DNA of 12,496 nucleotides from the NCBI GenBank assembly GCA_009702945.1, contig WLGZ01000016.1:1-12496 (forward strand). Direction: 5' to 3'. Shown here in pieces: positions 7,024 to 12,496 of the stretch. The position numbers and the translations under genes were made by a program. The notes below the pieces were generated by a model. That model had not been told where the DNA came from. It saw only the letters and a program-made list of their open reading frames with translations, and ran no database searches. Origin of the DNA: Actinomycetota bacterium. GTDB lineage: Bacteria; Actinomycetota; Actinomycetes; S36-B12; UBA5976. How positions within the stretch are numbered: position 1 is the stretch's first letter; every line of letters begins with the position of its first letter.

Positions 7024-8220
7024 TCAATCAATTTCATTAAGTGATCGAACTGCCAACTCGCTGAGCAGGGCAGTTCCGCGATACAACACTGCATCATCAA
7101 ACATAGCTCGTGGTGAATGATTTACTTCAGACTTAGTAAAGTCTTGATCAACCGATGCACCAAGGAATACATAAGAGCCATGAACTGCTTCTAAAACACG
7201 TGAATAATCCTCAGCTCCAGCAACTGCGTGTGGCATATCCTCATAACCTTCATTGCCAAAGAGTTCAGCAGCTACCTTGCCAACAAATTGTGCTTGTACA
7301 TCATTATTAACTGTGACCGGATACTGCTCGACAACTTTAACTTCAGCCTTAAGCCCATAGCCCTTCGCAATTGATTCGCATAAACGCACCGCCTCTATCT
7401 TGATGCGATCTCTATTCTCAGGCGAGAATGTGCGAATCGTGGCCTGGAACTCTGCCGTATCAGGAATGATGTTTGCTTTAGTACCCGCATGAAATTGCCC
7501 AACAGTAATTACTACAGGATCGAAAGCATCAAAGGAACGAGTGATCAATAGTTGTAGCGCGCTGACCATTTCAGCGGCAACTGGAATCGGATCTTTAGCT
7601 GTATGAGGTTGTGAACCATGTCCGCCCATGCCAACAACGGTTACATGTATTTCATCGGCAGATGCCATCATCGTTCCGGGTTTAGTAGTGAAAACTCCAC
7701 TTGAAATCGCAGATGACAAGACGTGAATTCCGTAAGTTCTATCGGCTTTCCTGCCACTTGCAGTCAGCACGCCTTCTTTAATCATATGGCCCGCACCATC
7801 GTGGCCTTCTTCGCCAGGTTGAAACATAAAGACCACATCGCCGTTGAGCTGTGACTTGTTTTTCACTAGTAGCTTGGCTGCGCCAATTAACATCGCTACA
7901 TGTAAGTCATGACCACACGCATGCATGGCACCATCAATCTGACTCTTATATGAAACATCAGCAAGTTCAGTAACGGGGAGGGCATCCATATCTGCGCGCA
8001 ACAAAACAGTCTTGTCAGATTTGCCAGCTCGAAGCACAGCGGTCACGGAACTAAGTGCTTTTCCAGTTGTAATCTCAAGGCCTAAACCATCGAGGGCGGC
8101 CAAAATTTTCGCCTGAGTCTTGGGTAGGTCCAATCCAATTTCTGGTTCTTGATGAATGTGTCGGCGAATTGCAACTAAATCGCCTTGGATTTCACTGGCT
8201 TCAGCAAGAAAATCAGACAC
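7024..8220 (-). CDS. M20D-family amidohydrolase (N-acyl amino acid / IAA-amino acid hydrolase type)
   Basis: This is a 398-residue metallo-amidohydrolase of peptidase family M20D, at the usual full length. Motifs are LLRADMDALPV (73-83), HACGHD (100-105) with metal ligands Cys102 and His104, QPGEEG with Glu137 (general base) and Glu138 (metal), His166 in GIHV, and His368 in VNHSPR. A dimerisation (lid) domain lies at about 185-295, with GMGGHGSQPH (197-206). Relatives release an amino acid from N-acyl conjugates such as hippurate, N-acetyl amino acids or auxin conjugates. No signal peptide is seen, so it should be cytoplasmic. The start is GTG, set by GAGGGG (8227-8232 on the complement) six bases before it. 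A well-placed promoter lies just upstream, so it is probably transcribed alone. It converges on the high-GC SDR gene. The family is certain and the natural substrate unknown. Confidence 0.93.
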   Translation of the reverse strand: MSDFLAEASEIQGDLVAIRRHIHQEPEIGLDLPKTQAKILAALDGLGLEITTGKALSSVTAVLRAGKSDKTVLLRADMDALPVTELADVSYKSQIDGAMHACGHDLHVAMLIGAAKLLVKNKSQLNGDVVFMFQPGEEGHDGAGHMIKEGVLTASGRKADRTYGIHVLSSAISSGVFTTKPGTMMASADEIHVTVVGMGGHGSQPHTAKDPIPVAAEMVSALQLLITRSFDAFDPVVITVGQFHAGTKANIIPDTAEFQATIRTFSPENRDRIKIEAVRLCESIAKGYGLKAEVKVVEQYPVTVNNDVQAQFVGKVAAELFGNEGYEDMPHAVAGAEDYSRVLEAVHGSYVFLGASVDQDFTKSEVNHSPRAMFDDAVLYRGTALLSELAVRSLNEID

Positions 8221-8226
8221 TCTAAA

Positions 8227-8232
8227 CCCCTC
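8227..8232 (-). promoter_or_regulatory. Strong Shine-Dalgarno fixing the GTG start of the M20D gene
   Basis: On the complement, GAGGGG lies six bases before the GTG at 8220. No ATG lies nearby in frame, so this site decides the start. Confidence 0.7.
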
Positions 8233-8253
8233 GTTAATTCAATCCTTCGGGTA

Positions 8254-8282
8254 ATCATAATTCCCTTGGAATCTAATGTCTA
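8254..8282 (-). promoter_or_regulatory. Promoter of the M20D amidohydrolase gene
   Basis: On the complement, TAGACA (8282-8277) and TATGAT (8259-8254) are separated by exactly 17 bases; each differs from the sigma70 consensus at one position. The predicted start near 8247 gives a leader of about 27 bases that contains the GAGGGG ribosome site. This is the best-looking promoter in the window. Confidence 0.65.
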
Positions 8283-8357
8283 TGAAATTGATCTACATGC
8301 CATAAGACGTATTCGGCGCGGGCGATAGCCATCTAATTAAATAATTGGTTACTCAAT

Positions 8358-8390
8358 CATTTGGATGCACATATAGATATGTAGCAAATG
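8358..8390. repeat. Nested AT-rich inverted repeat after the methyltransferase-like gene
   Basis: Outer arms CATTTG (8358-8363) and CAAATG (8385-8390) enclose inner arms ACATAT (8369-8374) and ATATGT (8377-8382) with a 2-base centre. Both pairs are perfect 6-bp matches; the strands between them (5 and 2 bases) are unpaired. It begins 13 bases past the stop of the methyltransferase-like gene and has no T-tract in that direction. It could be a weak terminator, an mRNA 3' end structure or a protein site. Confidence 0.45.
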
Positions 8391-8403
8391 CTTTGAATGA
8401 AAA

Positions 8404-8862
8404 TTACTTTCTGCGCTTAAGTCCAGGAATTATCGCTGGAACTTTAGCCATGTATTCGGCATATCCCTTGTACTTTGCCGAAAGCAATACTTCTTCCCAG
8501 CGCATTTTGTAAGTCAACAAAACAGCAAGTGCTACCCAGATAATGATCTGCGCCCACACGCCACTTGAAATCACAAGTCCAAGGGTGATTATTAAAAGTC
8601 CTAAATAAATCGGATGTCGCATGATGCTGTAGACGCCGGTTGTTACCAGTACGCCATCAGCATTTGGTACCGGATTCGCCGTTAATGACTTTCCTAGTCC
8701 CCTAAATCCTGTAAACAGTAGAACTAGTCCAATGGCGATTAGTACGGTGCCAGCGATATTTAACCACGGCGCAACAGTTGCGCTATCCGGGAAAATGGCC
8801 AACACAATGATCAAAGCAAACTGCAGAAAGACCAGTCTCTTACCTTTTTGCAAATCATCCAT
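8404..8862 (-). CDS. Membrane methyltransferase-like protein (ICMT/PEMT family)
   Basis: This is a 152-residue integral membrane protein of the isoprenylcysteine carboxyl methyltransferase / phospholipid methyltransferase-like family. Hydrophobic segments lie at about 9-25, 34-54, 86-101 and 103-119. The conserved core is GVYSIMRHPIYLG (76-88), which with RWEE (121-124) and the YxxY-x(4)-P region (KYKGYAEYMAKVPAIIPG) forms the S-adenosylmethionine pocket in relatives. Bacterial members of this family are mostly of unknown substrate; lipid or isoprenoid methylation is possible. I start at ATG 8862, because TAGAAT (8869-8874 on the complement) ends six bases before it, the layout of a leaderless actinobacterial promoter. 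A TTG two codons upstream (8868) is the alternative but lacks a proper ribosome site. It is divergent from the thioredoxin-like lipoprotein gene. Confidence 0.85.
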   Translation of the reverse strand: MDDLQKGKRLVFLQFALIIVLAIFPDSATVAPWLNIAGTVLIAIGLVLLFTGFRGLGKSLTANPVPNADGVLVTTGVYSIMRHPIYLGLLIITLGLVISSGVWAQIIIWVALAVLLTYKMRWEEVLLSAKYKGYAEYMAKVPAIIPGLKRRK

Positions 8863-8868
8863 ACTCAA

Positions 8869-8874
8869 ATTCTA
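8869..8874 (-). promoter_or_regulatory. -10 box for leaderless transcription of the methyltransferase-like gene
   Basis: TAGAAT on the complement ends exactly six bases before the ATG at 8862, so the transcript would begin at or next to the A of ATG. No Shine-Dalgarno is present. Confidence 0.55.
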
Positions 8875-8892
8875 CCCGTCAATAAATCGCGC

Positions 8893-8898
8893 TAACCT
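8893..8898 (+). promoter_or_regulatory. -10 box for leaderless transcription of the thioredoxin-like gene
   Basis: TAACCT (TANNNT) ends six bases before the GTG at 8905. There is no Shine-Dalgarno before this GTG, and an ATG at 8901 is out of frame, so leaderless initiation on GTG is the simplest reading. The box is only 18 bases from the opposite-strand -10 box, so the two promoters must overlap. Confidence 0.5.
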
Positions 8899-8904
8899 CT
8901 ATGT

Positions 8905-9453
8905 GTGATCAAAAAGCTTTCGGCCAGCCTTATAGCAGCACTGCTAATTACTGGCTGCGGTGTTGAGATTCCAGCAGGATATCGACCTTCGCAAAGCGCG
9001 GTGCCTAATGCTTCGATTACTGAGGTTCCAATTGATCAACGAACTGAGCCAATTGAAATATCTGGTCCTGGCCTTAATGGCGGCACTATCACCACTGGAG
9101 ACATGTCAGGCATTGTCATAGTTAATGCTTGGGCCTCTTGGTGTCCCCCATGTCGCGAAGAATGGCCCATCTTTGTTGAAATTCAGAATGAATTTCCTGA
9201 GGTAAACCTGCTTGGCCTAAATGAAGCAGACGATAAAGGCGCAGCCGCTGATTTCTTAAGTTCCCAAGAAGGCAGCTGGCCTCACATTAGCGATCCAAAC
9301 CAAGCAATTGCTGCAAAGGCGGATGTCGTACAAGCTAGTTACTTACCTGGCACCATAATTCTGGACAAGCAACACCGAGTTGCAGCCAAATTCATCGGAC
9401 CCGTCAATAAAGAGGATTTAACGCGAATCCTGAATCAACTCGCCTCCGAATGA
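8905..9453 (+). CDS. Thioredoxin-fold lipoprotein (TlpA/ResA-like)
   Basis: This is a 182-residue exported thiol-disulfide protein. The N-terminus MIKK with a hydrophobic stretch (5-17) ends in lipobox ITGC, so Cys18 should be lipidated and the protein held on the outer face of the membrane. The thioredoxin domain (about 50-180) carries the active site WASWCPPC with Cys80 and Cys83, and a cis-proline at Pro148 in YLPGT. TlpA/ResA proteins reduce apocytochrome c or other extracytoplasmic disulfides; no cytochrome biogenesis genes are in the window, so the partner is unknown. It starts at a GTG with a -10 box six bases upstream and no ribosome site, so it is probably leaderless. Its TGA overlaps the ATG of the next frame (9450-9453), which implies co-transcription with the DUF5302-like gene. 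Confidence 0.9.
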   Translation: MIKKLSASLIAALLITGCGVEIPAGYRPSQSAVPNASITEVPIDQRTEPIEISGPGLNGGTITTGDMSGIVIVNAWASWCPPCREEWPIFVEIQNEFPEVNLLGLNEADDKGAAADFLSSQEGSWPHISDPNQAIAAKADVVQASYLPGTIILDKQHRVAAKFIGPVNKEDLTRILNQLASE

Positions 9454-9665
9454 GGGATTTTGGCGAAGAGTGGTTGAATAGAGATATGGCTAATTCACCT
9501 AAAGAGGAAGATCCAACCAAAGCGGCTTTTCTTGCAGCACTGGAAAAGAAGAAGTCACAAGGCACTAAGGGAACAAGCGCTGGCACAACTGCCGAAAACG
9601 CTAAAGCTAAATCTTCTGGCCCAACTGCTCGTCGAATTGAACGTCGCCGAAGCGGCAGCTCTTAA
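9450..9665 (+). CDS. DUF5302-like small actinobacterial protein
   Basis: This is a small, highly charged protein, 71 residues from the ATG at 9450. The pattern is an acidic start, a helix DPTKAAFLAALEKKKSQ (21-37), a flexible Gly/Thr/Ala linker, and a basic tail ARRIERRRSGSS (60-71). It resembles DUF5302, a family of short actinobacterial proteins with an FxxALxxKK helix and an RRKSG-type tail; the function of that family is unknown. The start is unsure: ATG 9450 overlaps the upstream TGA (ATGA) and could be used by coupling, but the conserved part begins at the second ATG (9486, MANSPKEEDP), which would give 59 residues. Neither has a good Shine-Dalgarno. It has no membrane segment or cysteines. 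Its TAA shares the palindrome TTAA with the stop of the convergent oxidase gene. Confidence 0.7.
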   Translation: MRDFGEEWLNRDMANSPKEEDPTKAAFLAALEKKKSQGTKGTSAGTTAENAKAKSSGPTARRIERRRSGSS

Positions 9666-12082
9666 ACTCGAATTCGAGAACCTGTCGGATCAAATACCGC
9701 ATCTGGCATAACTACTGCGCTGACTTTTCGGCCACCACATGCAATTGAAACAGTTTGTCCTTCTTTGGTATCTATTGGAAGCCAGGCAAGCGCAACAGGC
9801 GCGCCAACCGACCAACCAAACTCAGCGCTAGTTACGTAGCCAACGTTTTTATCGCCAATAAACACTGGCTGACTTACTGTTGGGACTAGATCAACTTCCG
9901 AAAGCTGCAGAGTTCGCAGTCTTCGAGTTGCAGGTTTAGCGGATGCGTTTAGGCCAATGTGTTCACCATCTGCGCGCACTGCAAACTCAAGGCCGGCGCT
10001 CGTTGGGGTGTCTTCGCGACTCATGTCGCTACCCCAGGCTCGGTACCCCTTTTCCAAGCGCAAACTAGTTAAAGCACTTCGACCGGCTGGGATGGCGCCA
10101 ACTTTTGTTGCTTGTTCCATGATTGCCTTCCAAAGCTTCTTTCCACCTGAAACATCGCAAGCTAGTTCCCAGCCGAGTTCGCCAACGTAAGAAACTCGAA
10201 CAGCAGTTACATCAACTCCAGCAACCGAAGTTTCTTTAGCGGAAAAGTACTTAAAGGTGTCATTAGTTAAGTCAGTATCTGTTATCGGTGACAAAATTTC
10301 TCGGGCAGCTGGTCCCCACACAGCGACGCAGGTTGTGCCATTGGTGATGTCTGCAATCTGCACATCAAATCCGCTAGAGATTGACTTGAGCCAAGCTTCA
10401 TCACGTGGACTATTGCCACCAACTAAGAATCGATCATCAGCTAGTTGGCTGATAGTTACATCCGAAACAATGCCTCCATTGTGATCCAAAAGCATTGTGT
10501 AAGTTACTGACCCGACTCCCCGAGCAACATTACGAGCAGCCGCGCGATCCAAGAAGGCACCAGCGTCAGGGCCAGTAACAGAAATTCGGCGAAGTGAAGT
10601 CATGTCAAAGATGCCGGCTACTTCACGAGTGCGAAGGTGTTCAGCGCCAGCAATTGGTGACCAGAACTTGCTAGACCATGTATCGCGCTCCGGAACACTC
10701 ATTCCAGCAAGCAATCCTGCGTTTGATTCATACCAACGCGGACGCTCCCAAGCAGAGGTATCAAAGAAAGCAGCACCTAGCTTTTCTTGCTCGCCATAAA
10801 ACGGAGACATCCGAACCCCGCGTGGGCTAGTTGAAGGTTCGGCGGGATGATGAATTGCATAAGTATCGATGTATGCGTTGTCACAACGTTGCGCAAAGTC
10901 CGCCAGGACTAGTTCAGCATCATCAAAGCGAGTTAAATCTGCTGGAGCGAAATCGATGTCAGGTGCGAGTCCACAAATTGCTTGCGCCAAGGAACGTGCT
11001 GCACCAATGGAATGCGTTGCCCAGAGACATTCAAGTATCCAAAGTCCTTCAACACTTGGTGCTGGACCCATTAGCGGAAAGCCATCGGCGGAATATGGGA
11101 AGACACCGTTGTAAGCCTGTTCATATTTCAAACCAGATAAAACTGGCATTACTTCTAGCGTCTCCACCCAGGCTTGATCCCAATCAACTTGAGTAAATGG
11201 CAACTTAGATGGGTCATCTAGCGTGGCAGCGTTGTTGACCATGTCGGAATCACTTACGGGTAGCGCGCGATGGTTAAACGAACCGATTCCGGCTTTGTCA
11301 CCTTCGTCGCGCACATAAGTTCCCGCTTCATAAATTCGCACAAACGGAACACTTGCGTCACCATCTCGGCCTTTCGCCAGCACAGACACCGGCTCGGTAA
11401 CTGCGTATTGATGTTCCATGGAAACTAAAGGCAAAGTCACGCCAGCTGTGGAGGCTATGGAACTTCCCCATCCACCAGCAGCAATGACAACCAAGTCAGC
11501 CGGGATCACACCTGTTGCAGTTCTTACGCCAGTAACTTTTGATCCCACAGTTTCAATTCCTGTAACCGTGGTGTTGCCAACAAATGTTGCGCCATTTGAT
11601 TGCGCGCGTTCGCCTTGAGCTTGCGCTCCCCTAAGTGCTTTGCCAATTCCTTCACCAGTTGTGTGAAAGCCACCGATGAAAGTTGTCGGATCTAACAATG
11701 GATTTAAGTTTGCGCATTCTTCAGGTGACAACATCTCGGCACTAAATCCCCAAGATGCAGCAAATTCAGTGCGGCGAACCAAGTAATTGAGACGTTCCGG
11801 AGTTAGCGCGACTTCGATCGAACCAACTGGATAAAAGCAAGGATCCCCAGCAACATCCATGCTTAAAAGCTTTGTAATTGTGTAATCGGCAAATCGATGC
11901 ATCATTTTTGAAGTGCTGGTGCGAGTTACTAAACCTGGCGCATGTGAGGTAGCGCCACCGGTTTTCCAGATTGGTCCCTGATCAACAACAGTCACATTAC
12001 GCTGTCCAAGTTGCGTCAACTCATCGGCTAACCCCGTGCCGGCAATACCCGCGCCAACGATAACAATCTTTAGATTTGCCAA
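9662..12082 (-). CDS. Dimethylglycine oxidase-like flavoprotein with GcvT domains
   Basis: This 806-residue fusion (from TTG 12082) has the order of Arthrobacter dimethylglycine oxidase and sarcosine dehydrogenases: a DAO-type FAD domain (to about 370), a linker FAO_M domain (to about 425), a folate-binding GcvT domain (about 430-700) and GcvT_C (about 710-800). Seen are VGAGIAG (9-15), GGATSHAPGLV (42-52), whose His47 is the candidate covalent FAD site, EHQY (223-226), GWG, YVGELGWE (632-639) and LRLEKGY (674-680). The likely reaction is oxidation of dimethylglycine or sarcosine with transfer of the one-carbon unit to tetrahydrofolate. His224, Tyr256 and Asp541 appear to match residues I recall as catalytic in the Arthrobacter enzyme; an alignment would settle this. 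I prefer TTG 12082 because GGAG lies six bases before it; the GTG at 12094 (810 residues) has no such site. No other demethylation genes are in view. Confidence 0.9.
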   Translation of the reverse strand: MANLKIVIVGAGIAGTGLADELTQLGQRNVTVVDQGPIWKTGGATSHAPGLVTRTSTSKMMHRFADYTITKLLSMDVAGDPCFYPVGSIEVALTPERLNYLVRRTEFAASWGFSAEMLSPEECANLNPLLDPTTFIGGFHTTGEGIGKALRGAQAQGERAQSNGATFVGNTTVTGIETVGSKVTGVRTATGVIPADLVVIAAGGWGSSIASTAGVTLPLVSMEHQYAVTEPVSVLAKGRDGDASVPFVRIYEAGTYVRDEGDKAGIGSFNHRALPVSDSDMVNNAATLDDPSKLPFTQVDWDQAWVETLEVMPVLSGLKYEQAYNGVFPYSADGFPLMGPAPSVEGLWILECLWATHSIGAARSLAQAICGLAPDIDFAPADLTRFDDAELVLADFAQRCDNAYIDTYAIHHPAEPSTSPRGVRMSPFYGEQEKLGAAFFDTSAWERPRWYESNAGLLAGMSVPERDTWSSKFWSPIAGAEHLRTREVAGIFDMTSLRRISVTGPDAGAFLDRAAARNVARGVGSVTYTMLLDHNGGIVSDVTISQLADDRFLVGGNSPRDEAWLKSISSGFDVQIADITNGTTCVAVWGPAAREILSPITDTDLTNDTFKYFSAKETSVAGVDVTAVRVSYVGELGWELACDVSGGKKLWKAIMEQATKVGAIPAGRSALTSLRLEKGYRAWGSDMSREDTPTSAGLEFAVRADGEHIGLNASAKPATRRLRTLQLSEVDLVPTVSQPVFIGDKNVGYVTSAEFGWSVGAPVALAWLPIDTKEGQTVSIACGGRKVSAVVMPDAVFDPTGSRIRV

Positions 12083-12088
12083 CTCAAT

Positions 12089-12092
12089 CTCC
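12089..12092 (-). promoter_or_regulatory. Shine-Dalgarno supporting the TTG start of the oxidase gene
   Basis: On the complement, GGAG lies six bases before the TTG at 12082. Translation from this TTG gives MANLKIVIVGAG, an N-terminus normal for this family. The GTG at 12094 adds four residues and would place the site inside the gene. Confidence 0.55.
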
Positions 12093-12149
12093 ACAATTTG
12101 GTGTTGCGAGAATGCTATCTAATATTCCAATCTGCTACCTTTTAAGTGG

Positions 12150-12172
12150 CCAAATCGAAGATTTCGAATTGG
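12150..12172. repeat. 23-bp near-perfect inverted repeat between divergent genes
   Basis: Arms CCAAATCGAA (12150-12159) and TTCGAATTGG (12163-12172) match at 9 of 10 positions as an inverted repeat around GAT. It lies 25 bases before the ATG of the plus-strand membrane protein and about 68 before the oxidase start. A possible plus-strand promoter (TTGGTG 12098-12103, 16 bases, TAATAT 12120-12125) would place it in the leader. It fits a dimeric repressor site; TTTTGTTGTT after it also allows an attenuator-like hairpin. Confidence 0.5.
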
Positions 12173-12197
12173 TTTTGTTGTTCTCTACGGAGGAAGA

Positions 12198-12496
12198 ATG
12201 ACTTCAACAACTGCTGCAAAGCGTCCGGGTATGGTGACGTTCCTGGCGGCCTTGATCTGGCTTATCGCAATCTTTAACGTTGGATTCGGTGTTCTAATGG
12301 TCCTTTCGCCAATCGGTGAAAACCCAACAGTGCTTAGCGCTGCTGGTGGACTTTCTATCGAAATCTCAACTTTCTACCTATTACTAAATGGCCTGCTATC
12401 GATCGTGCTTGGCCTTATATATGTAACTATCTCCAAGATGATCCTGATCGGTTCCCGATCAGCTCAGGTCGTTATTCAGGCACTTGCTGTAATCAA
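12198..12496 (+). CDS. Small multi-pass membrane protein, cut by the window end
   Basis: The frame opens at ATG 12198 with a strong Shine-Dalgarno GGAGGAAG (12189-12196) and stays open for 99 complete codons to the window end, so the gene is partial at its 3' side. The start MTSTTAAKRPG is followed by a hydrophobic segment at about 13-36 (with WLIAIFNVGFGVL), a short polar loop (38-55), a second segment at about 56-78, a basic turn (K80, R87) and the start of a third (about 90 on). It resembles small actinobacterial four-helix membrane proteins of unknown function, such as the DUF7144 type, but this is only a pattern likeness. It is divergent from the oxidase gene and shares a 115-bp upstream region with it, so it could be linked in function, for example as a membrane partner; nothing in the sequence shows a transport role. 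Confidence 0.65.
   Translation, partial: MTSTTAAKRPGMVTFLAALIWLIAIFNVGFGVLMVLSPIGENPTVLSAAGGLSIEISTFYLLLNGLLSIVLGLIYVTISKMILIGSRSAQVVIQALAVI

Noticed and set aside
10831..11196. Open frame of 121 codons on the plus strand inside the oxidase gene
   Set aside because: It is antisense to a well-supported oxidase coding region, has no family resemblance or ribosome site, and its composition follows from the codons of the real gene.

Overview
The window looks like a piece of chromosome from a low-GC, compact-genome actinobacterium. A freshwater planktonic lineage such as Nanopelagicales (acI) is plausible but not proven. The reasons are: moderate to low GC in most genes; very short gaps and 4-base overlaps between genes; a small DUF5302-like protein, a family known from Actinobacteria; TANNNT boxes six bases before a start codon, the layout of actinobacterial leaderless genes; and a long flavoprotein/GcvT fusion resembling Arthrobacter dimethylglycine oxidase. 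No rRNA, tRNA, CRISPR array or insertion sequence was seen, and no gene-free stretch exceeds 300 bases.

Left part (24-6889): a catabolic-looking block. A small SnoaL/NTF2-like protein (+) runs tail-to-tail into a minus-strand row read 4356 to 404: an EthD-family protein, a CocE/NonD (S15-type) serine hydrolase, a prolyl-iminopeptidase-type (S33) alpha/beta hydrolase and a short-chain dehydrogenase (SDR). A control region at 4357-4447 divides this row from a plus-strand pair: a flavoprotein of the 3-ketosteroid dehydrogenase/fumarate reductase superfamily and a second SDR. Dehydrogenation, ketone/alcohol interconversion and ester, lactone or amide cleavage would fit stepwise breakdown of a small cyclic or esterified organic compound; the substrate cannot be read from the sequence. 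The second SDR is much more GC-rich (about 65% in counted rows against 37% in a row of the gene before it), so it is probably a recent acquisition.

Middle part (7024-9665): an M20D amidohydrolase with a good promoter and a GTG start; a small membrane methyltransferase-like (ICMT/PEMT fold) protein; and, divergent from the latter across about 42 bp, a thioredoxin-fold lipoprotein followed by a DUF5302-like small protein. The divergent pair appears to be leaderless on both strands.

Right part (9662-12496): a large dimethylglycine oxidase-like protein (FAD oxidase plus folate-binding GcvT domains) on the minus strand, likely for oxidative demethylation of N-methylglycines, then a divergent membrane protein cut by the window edge. 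Between them lies a 23-bp near-perfect inverted repeat.

No wholly new defence or mobile system was seen. The points most worth a second look are the unassigned catabolic block with its foreign SDR, the back-to-back leaderless promoters, the inverted repeats in the control regions, and two convergent gene pairs whose stop codons share a palindromic tetranucleotide.
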